From: Galeopsis tetrahit
Lineage: Eukaryota; Streptophyta; Magnoliopsida; Lamiales; Lamiaceae
Length of the DNA: 64,000 bases
Direction of reading: 5' to 3'
Assembly (NCBI GenBank): GCA_963675135.1
Contig: OY776130.1
Location: 19,708,001-19,772,000, forward strand
Every line of letters starts with the position of its first letter. Position 1 is the first letter of the stretch. Below are positions 35,559 through 46,502 of the stretch, piece by piece. A model generated the notes under the pieces. The model saw only the letters and a program-made list of their open reading frames with translations, was not told where the DNA came from and made no database searches. The position numbers and the translations under genes were made by a program.

Positions 35559-38500
35559 TTGCAGGGTCGACTCGACTTGTATAAGAAGGGTGGTTCAGTT
35601 GGAGAAACTTGGTACATAGACAGTGGGTGTTCTCACCACATGACTGGTACCAAGGCTCTTCTTTCTAACTACCATGAGAAAGAAGGACCAAAAGTCATCT
35701 TTGGAGATAGTTCTATGGCTATCACGAAAGGATTCGGATACATCAGGAATGGAGACGTAGAAATTCACGATGTCTCATATGTGGAAGGTTTGAAGTATAA
35801 TTTGTTATCTGTCTCTCAATTTTGTGACAGGGGTTATAAAGTCTACTTCAAAAGCACCAAATGCGAAATATGGGATAAAAGAACTCATACAATTCTTCTA
35901 GTTGGAGTAAGGCAAGGCAGTGTCTACACTGTGAATTGGAATAGTTGCCCAAGGGATGCTTGCCTTCTTGTTAAAAGTCCTAAAGAAATCAGTTGGCTAT
36001 GGCACAGACGCCTATGTCATATGAACTTTAAGATAATTAACAAGATCGCAAGAAACTACCTTGTTGAAGGTATCCCTAATGAAATCTATTACAAATCACA
36101 AGTGTGTGATGAATGCCAAAAAGGTAAACAGGCAAAGGTTTCATTTAAATCAATTCCTACTCTCTCAACAAGTAGAGTCCTAGAACTACTACACATGGAT
36201 CTTCATGGTCCGATAACTCCTCCAACCTTGAACGGTAGAAGGTACACACTTGTTGTTGTAGACGACTATTCTAAGTTCACTTGGGTAGTCTTCCTACACA
36301 AGAAGAGTGATACACAAACACTCCTGCCTGATCTGTTGAAGAAGTTACAAGTTGAGAACAACCAGTCTATTGTCAAGATTCGTAGTGACAAGGGAACTGA
36401 GTTCATTAATTGCTATATCAAAGATTTTTGTGCTAAACGTGGTATCCAGCACCTTACTAGTGCAGCTAGGACACCACAACAAAATGGTGTAGCAGAAAGA
36501 AGGAATCGAACTCTCAAAGAAGCCTGTAGAACCATGATAGCCGAGTACAACACACCTCAAAAGTTTTGGGTTGAAGTTATCAATACTGCATGCCACTCAC
36601 AGAACAGAAGCGCGATCAACAAAGCGTTAGGCAAGACACCTTATGAGGTTTGGAAAGGTAGAAAACCAAGAATTTCATATTTCCATATATTTGGTTGTAA
36701 GTGTTTCATCCATAACAATGTAAAGTGCAAGTTGAATGCTTTCGATGCTAAAGCAGACGAGGGGATATTCTTAGGATACTCCTCGACTAGCAAAGCATTT
36801 AGGGTATTCAACTACTCAACTCTTTGTGTGGAAGAAACACCACATGTGGTTTTCGATGAATCTCGACAGGACTCGTCTGCCAACAAGATCAGTGAGAAAG
36901 TGACTAATCTATCGATCGAATCTGACAAAGAATCAGAGGTATATGAATCTGTTCAAGCCTACAATCCATTCATGAAAGCTCTAGAATCTGATGACAAAGA
37001 GAAGGTAAGTTCTCAAGGTAAGTCTTCTAGACCAGCTGACATGCCTGCTCTAGTTGACTCGTCTACTCCTGGTAAATCTGTTGATGATACAAATGATGTT
37101 GATATGCATGATGTTGTACATGATGTAGATGATGATAGTATTCCTGCTAAGAATAGAAAAACATGGAAATCTGCGCATGATACTAAAAATATTATTGGTG
37201 ACTCTACTATTGGTGTGAAGACTAGACGACAACTCTTTGAGTCGCAAGAACATCCTAGTCCAACTATGTTTTGCTGGTGTTGTTTCCTTTCATCTATCGA
37301 GCCTACCACTGTCAAAGAGGCATTGGCTGATAGTAATTGGATCATCGCTATGCAAGACGAGTTGAATCAGTTTGTTCGAAACGACGTCTGGGAACTTGTC
37401 GATAGGCCTAAACATCATAATGTAGTTGGCACTCGATGGATTTTCAAAAACAAGAAAGATGAGAATGATGTAGTCGTTAGGAATAAGGCTAGACTAGTTG
37501 CCCAATGCTATTCACAAGCTAAAGGCATAGACTATGATGAAACTTATGCTCCTGTTGCTAGACTAGAAGCCATTCGATTGTTCCTTGCATATGCTGCTCA
37601 CATGAAGTTTACTGTATATCAAATGGAAGTTAAAAGTGCATTTCTTAACGGTATTCTTGTGGAAGAAGTGTATGTTGAACAACCTCCAGGTTTCGAAGTC
37701 AAAGGCGACCAGGTGTACAGATTGAAGAAAGCCTTATACGGACTAAAGCAAGCTCCAAGAGCATGGTATGATACTCTCTCTCTCTTTCTATTAGAAAATG
37801 GTTTTACTAAGGGCAAGGTCGACAGAACCTTGTTTAGAAGACAAGAAGGAAAAGACATTTTACTCGTCCAAATTTACGTAGATGATATCATTTTTGGTTC
37901 ACCTAACAAAAAGCTTAGTGAAAGTTTCTCAACACTCATGCAAAGTAAATTTGAGATATCCATGATGGGTGAAATGAATTACTTTCTTGGTCTTCAAGTA
38001 AAACAGACCCCTGAAGGGATTTTCATAAATCAAGCGAAGTACACTAGAAATCTTCTAGACAAGTACGGGATTAAAACATGTAAGTCTACTGGCGTACCGA
38101 TGCAACCTACTTACAGAATGGATCCAGACGAACACGGTAAATGTGCTGACCAATCTTATTATCGTGGACTTATTGGTTCTTTACTGTATCTAACTGCTAG
38201 TAGACCAGACATTGCATTCTCTGTTGGTGTTTGTGCTCGTTTCCAAGCCAATCCAAAAGAGAGTCACATGGAAACCACGAAACGGATACTAAAATATTTG
38301 AAAGGAACCATCAATCGTGGTATACGGTATCCTTCAAATGATGACCTATCCTTAAGTGGCTACTCAGACTCTGATTTTGGTGGCTGTAGAATAGATAGGA
38401 AATCTACATCTGGTTCTTGTCAATTCTTAGGCACAAAACTCATTTCATGGTTTTCGAAAAAGCAAACTAGTGTGGCTACCTCTACTACCGAAGCCGAGTA

Positions 38501-38831
38501 CATGGCTGCTGGTAGCTGCTGTAGTCAACTACTTTGGCTCATGCAACAGCTTAGAGATTACAACATATATGAATCAAATGTTCCTATTTTCTGTGATAGT
38601 AATAGTGCCATTGCCATTACACAAAATCCTGTTTTGCACACACGTTGTAAGCATGTTGATGTGAAGCATCATTTCATACGTGATCATGTAGAAAAGAAGG
38701 ATATTCGCATGGAAATGATTCATACTGATTTTCAAAGAGCTGATATTTTCACAAAACCATTAGCTGAGGCTCGTTTTCGTGAGTTGTGCATTAGTCTAGG
38801 GCTAATTGATCTAGACCCTACTTGCCTATAG
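35559..38831 (+). CDS. Element E pol: protease, integrase, RT, RNase H (1090 codons, open)
   Basis: An uninterrupted frame. Protease WYIDSGCSHHMTG (residues 18-30); Zn region WLWHRRLCHMNF...CDECQKGKQ (about 147-195); integrase core LLHMDLHGPI, VVVDDYSKFTW, IRSDKGTEF, TPQQNGVAERRNRTLKEA; RT from ALADSNWIIAMQDEL, with QMEVKSAFLNG and YVDDIIFGSPNKK (about 771); RNase H GYSDSDFGGCRIDRKSTSG, TSTTEAEYMAA, CDSNSAIAI, ADIFTKPLAEARF, ending at TAG... the TAG at 38829. All catalytic residues I can check are present. It shares the frame of gag but is separated by TAA and TGA codons. The first codon is TTG, so this is the open part of a polyprotein and not an independent gene. Confidence 0.92.
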   Translation: MQGRLDLYKKGGSVGETWYIDSGCSHHMTGTKALLSNYHEKEGPKVIFGDSSMAITKGFGYIRNGDVEIHDVSYVEGLKYNLLSVSQFCDRGYKVYFKSTKCEIWDKRTHTILLVGVRQGSVYTVNWNSCPRDACLLVKSPKEISWLWHRRLCHMNFKIINKIARNYLVEGIPNEIYYKSQVCDECQKGKQAKVSFKSIPTLSTSRVLELLHMDLHGPITPPTLNGRRYTLVVVDDYSKFTWVVFLHKKSDTQTLLPDLLKKLQVENNQSIVKIRSDKGTEFINCYIKDFCAKRGIQHLTSAARTPQQNGVAERRNRTLKEACRTMIAEYNTPQKFWVEVINTACHSQNRSAINKALGKTPYEVWKGRKPRISYFHIFGCKCFIHNNVKCKLNAFDAKADEGIFLGYSSTSKAFRVFNYSTLCVEETPHVVFDESRQDSSANKISEKVTNLSIESDKESEVYESVQAYNPFMKALESDDKEKVSSQGKSSRPADMPALVDSSTPGKSVDDTNDVDMHDVVHDVDDDSIPAKNRKTWKSAHDTKNIIGDSTIGVKTRRQLFESQEHPSPTMFCWCCFLSSIEPTTVKEALADSNWIIAMQDELNQFVRNDVWELVDRPKHHNVVGTRWIFKNKKDENDVVVRNKARLVAQCYSQAKGIDYDETYAPVARLEAIRLFLAYAAHMKFTVYQMEVKSAFLNGILVEEVYVEQPPGFEVKGDQVYRLKKALYGLKQAPRAWYDTLSLFLLENGFTKGKVDRTLFRRQEGKDILLVQIYVDDIIFGSPNKKLSESFSTLMQSKFEISMMGEMNYFLGLQVKQTPEGIFINQAKYTRNLLDKYGIKTCKSTGVPMQPTYRMDPDEHGKCADQSYYRGLIGSLLYLTASRPDIAFSVGVCARFQANPKESHMETTKRILKYLKGTINRGIRYPSNDDLSLSGYSDSDFGGCRIDRKSTSGSCQFLGTKLISWFSKKQTSVATSTTEAEYMAAGSCCSQLLWLMQQLRDYNIYESNVPIFCDSNSAIAITQNPVLHTRCKHVDVKHHFIRDHVEKKDIRMEMIHTDFQRADIFTKPLAEARFRELCISLGLIDLDPTCL

Positions 38832-39683
38832 CTATGTACTAACCAGACAGGTACATCAAAGAAATAAGGAGACAAGATCACTAGAACAAAGCACTCGTCT
38901 ACTCGCCCAATAGACAGGTATACAAGGCTAGACAAGATGACCAAACAACCCAATGAGGAAGCTGGTAAAGTTGAGGGTAATACTAAGGGAATAAACATTT
39001 AAGGGGGAATCTTTAATTTCTTAAATATCCTTATGTTGACTCTTATATTTGTTAACAGTCATCTTGTTCGAACCTTGACTATTGCTTTAGACTGATATTC
39101 ATCTTAATTATTCTACTCTACTTGTACCTACGATCATATGTTGCTTAAGACAAGATAGGTACATGAAGTCGTTCGACGTTCAGAATAGACAAACACAGTC
39201 GAAGGGGGAACTCGTCTTGTGTTCATAAGTCTACTCGTCTGTTCTGAATAGACTCGAACAGACAAGATAAGTGTTCTTTTGATTCAAACGTGCTAAGTGT
39301 TTAATCAAGTCGAATTAAGGGTATTATAGTAGTTTGATAATGTTAAAATTGGAAAACCCTAGAATTGGATTTATACACTCCCATTTTAATGAGGTGTATA
39401 CACCCAGTTCGCACCCTACTCTACTACGCTAGGTCAGATGAGTACACTCCCCTGTCCTAACCAATAGAAGTGGCAGATTCCAAATTTTACAATATCAAAT
39501 CACATAATATTCTCGATTCCGTAACCGAATACCAAAAGCCCCAACCGTTGGATCATTTGCTTCAATCTTGGTCGTTGATGTGTAAAATCAGTTCTAACAA
39601 AACCCAACACTTACACACTACTCGCCCCACGTTTTTCTTAACTCCCCTACTCTAGCTTTCAATTTCTTGCGAATCTCACTCCT
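38832..39683 (+). other. Element E spacer between pol and 3' ORF
   Basis: Non-coding by eye. Rich in short repeats of the ACTCGTCT/GACAGGTA type, also seen in gag and the 3' region. The 61-codon ORF at 39470 has no supporting features. Confidence 0.5.
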
Positions 39684-40675
39684 TTGTTCTTACTCAAAAC
39701 TATCACTTTGTTGATCATCTCACTCTTTGATGTTAGGACTAACATGCAGGCCAGGTTTGACCTTGGCAAATTCATCGCCGAAAGTAAAGTGCATGTGGAA
39801 CCATCTATGTTCTTCAAAGGATTACACACTGAAGGCAACCAAGAGATTCTGACGAAATGCATAAGATGTGGGTTAAAACCCTATTTGGAGGCCTTTCCGG
39901 AAGTTGTGTTGGAACAAGAGGTGTTGGAATTCTATGCCAACGCCACCAGACGAGGAGATATAATTGAATCATTTGTTGGAGCAAGTCGAGTGGAAATCAC
40001 TCGTGAAGCTGTGTTCGAGGTTTTGATGAGCAGAAGAGATTGGATAAGGGCAAAGGTGTTGCGTCTCCAGAAGCTGAGGTTCAGAAAAGAAAGACTAAGA
40101 GGAAGTTAGCTATGGAAGAAGCTGATGAACCTACTGCGATTGTGAAGAAGCAGAAGGTGATTGATCCTAATGATGAAAGTCACTATGCAAGCCAGAAAAA
40201 GATTGGTAAGCATATTGAAAGGCTGCAAAAGTTGAAGGCAGATGAAGATCAAATGGAAGATGCCTATATTGATTACTTTATTGACAAAGTGCATCGTCAA
40301 GATTGGATGAAAGTAAAGAGGCAATGGGAGCTTGATCACTGGATTATTAGAAAGTTTGGTGATTCTGATAGCTCGGATGAACTTTACTCAATGTTTGATA
40401 AGTTCATGGAAGGCCAGAACAAGTTGCTTTGGAATTTGATCATGAGGATATCGGCTGCTGCAAATTTCAACATTCGAGTGCCGATCTACCCAAAGTGGAA
40501 GACTCCTATAACTAGCTCAGGTAAAAGAGTTGATCTTAACCAGATCAAGAAGTTTGAAGAGGAGCTGCTAGACAAGGAGAAGATCGATGATGAAGAACAC
40601 ATCAGAGTTATTCACAGAAGACTCCTAGATGCATTCTGCGTTCCAAATCTTGAAGGAGGTAACATAACAGATTAG
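39684..40675 (+). pseudogene. Element E 3' ORF (env-like position)
   Basis: Frame 1 (39684-40109) starts MFLLKTITLLIISLFDV, a hydrophobic N-terminus that could be a signal or membrane anchor, then FDLGKFIAESKVHVEP, AFPEVVLEQEVLEFYANA and VEITREAVFEVLM, like the plant 'putative transposon protein' domain. A shift near 40040 leads to frame 2: KGKGVASPEAEVQKRKTKRK (basic, NLS-like), QKKIGKHIERLQKLKADE (helical) and an acidic C-terminus ending GGNITD, stop 40675. Function unknown. Position and size match the extra ORF of Sireviruses. It may be one protein broken by a frameshift. Confidence 0.62.
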
Positions 40676-40847
40676 TTTGTTTGTTATTTGCTTTGATTGT
40701 TAAGTTTTTTATTTTTGCTAAGTATGTGTAATATCTACTGTTCTTATTTGAATGAATGAAAAGATAAGTACTATTTGATGTTAAAGACAAGATAACTACT
40801 TAACTAGTCTACTATTATGAAAAGATTCAAGTAGTTTTGGCTTCATC

Positions 40848-40860
40848 AAAAAGGGGGAAA
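40848..40860 (+). promoter_or_regulatory. Element E polypurine tract
   Basis: AAAAAGGGGGAAA, one base before the 3' LTR start; the plus-strand DNA primer of reverse transcription. Confidence 0.92.
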
Positions 40861-40861
40861 T

Positions 40862-42130
40862 TGTTGGGATATGAATCCTGAAACAAGTCCTAAATGATGA
40901 TAAAAGATAAGATGAAGTTTTGATAAGCCAAAAGTAGTTTGAATATTTTCTAAGTGTTGACTGGTCTAGTCTAGTTAAGAGGAGTCATCTTGTACAGACC
41001 AGTAGAGTTCACATAAGACAAGTATTGTTATATATACAAGACAAGTACGAATTATAAGTACTGTTTATATTAAATGTTTAGGATGTTATTGAGCTATATT
41101 AAACATTGTATAGAAGCTCATGTTTTTCATATGTAAATATTCATTGTATAGATTTATAAGTTGACTAAGCTGTGTTATAAAGTTTAAAGTAATGTAATAG
41201 TCTTGTTAGGATTAAAATAGTCTACTACTGAAGGATTGCACGAAGACTAGAAGAAGAAGAGTGAAGTCTACTACTAAAGACAGGTGCGACCACAAGACTC
41301 AACAAGACAAGTCAACATAAAGAAGAAGTTAGTTATTCAAAGCGCGTATGAAGATAAGGATTAAAGAGTTAGTTAGAAATAACTAATTAACTACTTAAAC
41401 GCGTGGAAGGATAAGTATGAAGAATAAAGTTAGTTTTCAAGAAAGGTTGGTTACAACTGACAAAGTTCTTGAAGTTGAAGTCTATAAATACCCCAAGGTG
41501 TTTATTGATTAAAGACTACTGATAAGCTACATACTGAAGAATTACTGAAGCATTCTAAGCAAGTTACTCACAGAGTTTGAAGTTCAGAAAGCAAGTCCGC
41601 TAGTCAAGTGAAGATCGAAGAAGACTGCTACTGAATAAGTTTTAGTTTTTGTTTACTGTTTTCAAGTTGCTAGATACTTGTAAATCTCTAGTAAGATCGA
41701 AGATATACTTGGTAGTATATTCGGGAAGATCTAAGTCTTGTTTCTTGGGACTTAAAATTACAAGAACACACACTGTACTCGATTGGAAGAGTTAGTAGAA
41801 ACATCACAACTGGGTTTGTGAGAGTGGACGTAGACAAGTTGTCGAACCACTATAAAATCGTTGTGTGTTGTTTACTTTACTGTTTTGTTTGTGTTTAATT
41901 GATTAACTGTTTAATTGTTTAAATACATATCTGAACAAGATTAGTTGAGTATACACAGAACAGAGTTCTCGAATAAGAAGTTGAGTATAAACTACTTGGG
42001 CTCATTGATTAATTTCGTTATTCCGCATATTGTACTTTGATATATCGAAAGAATTTTGAAAAGTCTATTCACCCCCCTCTAGACATTTTCATTAGCTTAC
42101 TCGATATTAACTCAACTTTGGGGACCTACA
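40862..42130 (+). repeat. Element E 3' LTR
   Basis: The same length as the 5' LTR. The differences I counted are about 13, almost all A/G or C/T. The right end is followed by the CCCCT target duplication. Confidence 0.96.
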
Positions 42131-43897
42131 CCCCTTAAGCAAATAGAGACATCAACTTCAATAGTTTTCTAATAGAGACAAATCAAAGATAAATTACCCA
42201 CGATACCCTTAAAATAAATTTTTTATAAAAAATCGTAATTTAAACTAATATGAATTTTGAAATGAATTCCTGGAATTTAGTCTTGATTACCAGAAAGTTT
42301 CTGACTTTCCAAATTCGAAAATTAAAATCGAAGTTTCTTGTTATGCGCTTAAACCAAATTAAGGAAATTTCCCAAATTCCATCTTCAATTTCAATTTACG
42401 AGATTCGGATATGCAATGAAATCAGACTAAGATATTTCCCAAATTGGATTATCAATTTCTATTTCAATTTGTCATTTTCGATTATGCATTGAAATCAGAA
42501 TTAGGAACTGCATTTTTCAATAGATCCAGATTCTGGTACGTCTCCAATACTTGTCTATTGTTTTTTATCGTTCGATTATTGTTCATATCCTGAAGTCAAT
42601 CATTGAATTCCTTAATCATATGCAGTCATTGTTGTTACTCCACAATTCATATCGCATTTGACATCGTAAATTTATTATTCTGATTTTTAGTTCTTGCATT
42701 GTAGATTAGGTATTCTGGTACATCAATTAATTGTTTTTCGAATATATTTGCATTGGACAGACTGTCGATATCGTCCATGATTCAAATGGATTATATAATT
42801 TTCTGCAAGGTTGATTTCAATGGGAAGAACAAGTTGATTCGATTGACTGAATCGTCATCCTTTGCAGATTTGTTGGCTGAAATAACAAATATGCGTCCTC
42901 TAAGTTCTCAAGGTAATCTATCGAGTGTGTAAATATATGTCTATTACAATGCATATGTAGTAGGCACCGATTATGCATACCGTGTACATATTCAACTCCC
43001 TATGCATTTTGTGGATTGGTCTACAGAAGTTTGGGGTGATGGAGAACTTCATATAAGATTAAGGGTAATGCTATATTTTATTGAGTTTTCTTATGTAAAC
43101 TTGGATGATGAATTACTGTTCAACCCTTTATTTTCCACCTATCAAATGTACGAACAACGTTCTATGCACATATCCGTGCATATGTAGTGTGCATACCCAC
43201 AGGCATACCGGATACATATGCAAATCTTCGTGCATTGTCCGGATCGTGCTCGAGAAGTTTGGGGTGATGGAGAACTTTATATAAGATTTAGTTAATGCTA
43301 TATTTTATTGAGTATTCTTATGTAAACTTGGATGATTATTTACTTTTTCAACCCTTTTGTTTGCTACTTATCAAATGTATGAACAACGTGTTTTATGCAC
43401 AGTTCCGTGCATATATATTGTGCATACATAAGATTCTGCAGAATCGAAGTACTAGTCGCCGAAAAATGAAGATAACGATGAACAATCGCTGGAACAAAAT
43501 CAATATTCTGCAGAATTGGGTTCTCGAAGCTAAGCATCAATATTCTGCAGAATTGGGTTCTCGAAGCTAAGCAAGTGAAACACATTAATTAGAATACCTA
43601 TTATTTAGGAATTTTTTAAAAATTTGAAAGGTGCTTAAATCTCGCTTTTTTCGAGAATGTCTTAATCTATATTTATGGTAATTAGTTGACCGTGTAATTT
43701 GAATTAAATATTTCGAATTGTGTCAAATTAGTAAAAGGGTAAAGTTGTCTAAGATTTTTAATTTTGACTCTATTAGACAAGAATTTATGGTGTAGGTTTT
43801 ATTAGAAAAAACTAGTAGTGAAATGACCTTATTAGTTTATAACCCTAAAATAAATAAAGTAGATGGATTGAGCGTATGATGCACCTCAAAAGTAATA
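42131..43897. other. Non-coding stretch with tandem repeats, possibly interior of an old DNA transposon
   Basis: No gene found. Two diverged copies of a unit of about 228 bp (roughly 42965-43195 and 43196-43430, sharing GAAGTTTGGGGTGATGGAGA). A perfect 37-bp tandem pair (43500-43536 and 43537-43573, with ATTCTGCAGAATTGGG). Edges near 31557 and 43850 look like degenerate inverted repeats (CTAATAAG and TCTAATAGAG), so element E may have inserted in a MULE-like element. Confidence 0.5.
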
Positions 43898-43995
43898 CTC
43901 CATCCGTCCTGTAAAATTTTGCTCAGACCCATTTTTGGGTTCACAAAATATATATTTATTTTATTTAAATAATTAATTTTTAAATATTTTTTTTA

Positions 43996-45139
43996 GGGAA
44001 AATATCAATTTTGGTCATCCAGTTTTACCTCTTTTCATATTTGATCACCCACATTTGATCACTATCAAAATTGGTCACTCACTTATTATATTCTATCAAA
44101 ATTGATAATTCCGTTAGTCAATCTGTTATTGACTAACGGAGAAAGAGTTTTGAGCTCAAAATTTTCAAAACATTAAAAACTTCTGATGCATCTTCTACAA
44201 ACTAATGAAACAAACGCAGTAGCAAGAATGAAACATGTGGAACCTACCCGAGCGTGAATACCCATTGAAGAATCTTAGTTTTATCTTATAGATCAGAAGG
44301 AATTCTCATTATATTTATCCGTAATAGGTCAAAAGAATTCTCATGCATCTTGAAATTTTCATTATATTTATTCTTTATTAGAAAGAATTCTCATGCATCT
44401 TCTGGAACGTGATTCAATCAACTTGCTTTGCTGGGTAGTCAAAAAGACCAAAATTGATATTTTTCCAAATTTATATCTCCAATTATTATACAAATTCAAT
44501 ATGAAACCAAGAATTGAAAAACAGAGTACAATTGTTAAAAAAAAAACAAGAGTACAAAGTTTCATTCTATCTTGAGTTTCTCATTTTCCTGTAAAATAAA
44601 AGTAAACCGAGTTTCTCATTTTCCTGTAAAATAAAAAGTAAACCAACAACAAATGAATTCATAATTGAGTTAAATAATTATTAAAAACTTACTGAAATTT
44701 TTTGACTACCAGCAAAGTTGATTGAATCACGTTCTAAAAAGTAAACCAACAACAAATGAATTCATAATTGAGTTAAATAATTATTAAAAATTTATTGAAA
44801 TTTTTTTGACTACCCAGCAAGTTGATTGAATCACGTTTGAGAATTCTTTCTAATCAAGGATAAATATAATGAAAATTTCGCATGAGAACGCGTTTCACAT
44901 GTTTCATTCTTACTACTGCGTTTGTTTCATTAGTTTCTAAAAGATGCATCAAAAGTTTTTAATGTTTTGAAAATTTTGAGCTCAAAACTCTTTCTCCGTT
45001 AGTCAATGATAGATTGACTAACGGAATGATCAATTTTGATAGAATATAATAAGTGAGTGACCAATTTTGATAGTGATCAAATGTGGGTGACCAAATATGA
45101 AAAGAAGTAAAACTCGGTGATCAAAATTGATATTTTCCC
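43996..45139. mobile_element. MULE-type MITE with long inverted repeats (1144 bp)
   Basis: Begins GGGAAAATATCAATTTTGGT and ends with the inverse (AAATTGATATTTTCCC). The inverted repeats extend some 250-300 bp, through TTGACTAACGGAGAAAGAG. A 9-bp duplication TTTTTTTTA flanks it (43987-43995 and 45140-45148), the Mutator-type length. No transposase. The interior holds further direct and inverted repeats with TTGATTGAATCACG. Confidence 0.85.
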
Positions 45140-45230
45140 TTTTTTTTACTTTATTAACAAGACTGAGTATGTACCAACAATATTTTTTACTCGTTATCCT
45201 ATGTATATTTTTTTATAATTAAAATATATG

Positions 45231-46174
45231 TAACAAAAAATTTCGCGAAATTAATATAAAAACACGAATTTGAAATACAATTTTATTTTGTCGGATTAAA
45301 TCGAGAAATTTTGGGGGTTACAATCTCTATTTAATTTTCCTCTAATTCTTCTCTTCGAATCTTGACTTTGACTTGAACGGTTTTTGAGGCGTGATCTTCG
45401 CTTCGATCTTAATCACGATTGGACTTGAAGATTTGTAACGTTTATCCAAGGACTTGACGTTTTATTTTGGATCAAACATTGATTGGGAGAGCTTTTGGAC
45501 GAACGCCGTTGAAGATCGTTGAAGATCCACGAAGAACTTCCTTGAATAAACGTCGATTTGAGGGGGCTTAGCACCTTGATCTCGAATCGAACGCTGCTTT
45601 TGACCAACTTGTATGAAGAACGCATTTGAATTTGGCTTGAAGAACGCCGAAATGAAGGGTTTAACACCTTGTTTCCAGATCAAACGTTGCTCTTGGTCGA
45701 TTTGTACGAAGAACGCCTTTGAAGCTCCTCCAAATGCTGAAGAACACTCTAAATCTCTATCGAGAACTTTAGAGTCTTGAAAGCTTCTCGTGTTGTGTCT
45801 CAAATGAATGAGGGGAGGACCCTATTTATAGGGTGAGGGAATGGAGACTTTCTCCATTTACCGTGCCACGTGGCGCCTTCTTATTGGCTGATGCCGATTT
45901 GATTGACTTGATTGATTTTAATTTAATTCTCTTCCCTTTTTGGAGAGATGTGATTTGATTTCCTCCATATGTGGTAAATCAAACTTATTCTTACCAATTA
46001 CGAGTATTTCGATACTCGTATAATTCGATCGGCCCGTATCATGTATATTAAATATCACTAATTTAACTATTTAATTTGAGATTTAGCTTTATTAAATTCT
46101 CAAAATTAAAATAGTAAATCAATTTAATTTAATATATATTTAATTTGATTGGGTGCAATTTTAGCGTGCTTACC
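45231..46174 (-). mobile_element. Solo-LTR-like insertion (944 bp)
   Basis: Flanked by ATATG on both sides (45226-45230 and 46175-46179). The interior has a minus-strand TATA box in CCCTATAAATAGGG (45825-45838), a downstream transcript-like region with repeated GAACGCC/TTCGAT motifs, and a CCACGTGGC motif. TG...CA termini overlap the duplication, so the exact ends are ambiguous by 1-2 bases. No coding sequence. Best read as a solo LTR of a gypsy-like element. Confidence 0.55.
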
Positions 46175-46235
46175 ATATGATTTTTTCAAAAACACATATA
46201 AAAAAATGTGAGCAAAATTTTACTGGAAAGAGGAG

Positions 46236-46502
46236 TAACATGAAATTTAAGAGTAAATATGTGTATATTGTAATAGCGTGAATTGTGATGATTATTTCTA
46301 TTTTGGAGGATATACAAACTTTTTGGAACGGAGGAGTATTTTTAAACCCAATGACCTCTTGGACGAATAAACAGATCTTCTTCTTTTAACTCTTTTAGGT
46401 TGTGTTTGGACAATGGGAAAGACCAGGCAATCCCCCATTGTTGTGAGGCTAATCATTCAAATATATGCATAGGTTCCACTTCTTTGTTATTGCTCGGAGA
46501 AA
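46236..46502 (+). promoter_or_regulatory. Upstream region of ARV1
   Basis: The 267 bases between the Stowaway MITE and the ARV1 start codon. AT-rich. Another Stowaway-like end (GGAACGGAGGAGTA) lies near 46325. No clear TATA box; transcription start not assigned. Confidence 0.4.

Larger units (their letters stand above)
31586..42130 (+). mobile_element. Element E: full-length Sirevirus-like Ty1/copia retrotransposon (10,545 bp)
   Basis: Two 1269-bp LTRs (31586-32854 and 40862-42130) begin TGTTGGG and end CCTACA. They are flanked by a perfect 5-bp duplication CCCCT (31581-31585 and 42131-42135). A tRNA-Met primer binding site, gag, a full pol, a 3' ORF and a polypurine tract lie between. The LTRs differ at about a dozen sites, nearly all transitions, so insertion is recent. 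Gag to the end of pol lies in one frame broken by five in-frame stops. Confidence 0.96.
43898..46235. mobile_element. Stowaway MITE split by two nested insertions
   Basis: Outer ends CTCCATCCGTCCTGTAAAAT (43898) and ATTTTACTGGAAAGAGGAG (46235), with TA on both sides. The three separated pieces align in order with the MITE at 30227-30461 read in reverse, sharing for example GAGTATGTACCAACAATATT and TTTGCTCAGA. The insertions are 43996-45139 and 45231-46174. The ancestral MITE would be about 240 bp. Confidence 0.85.
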
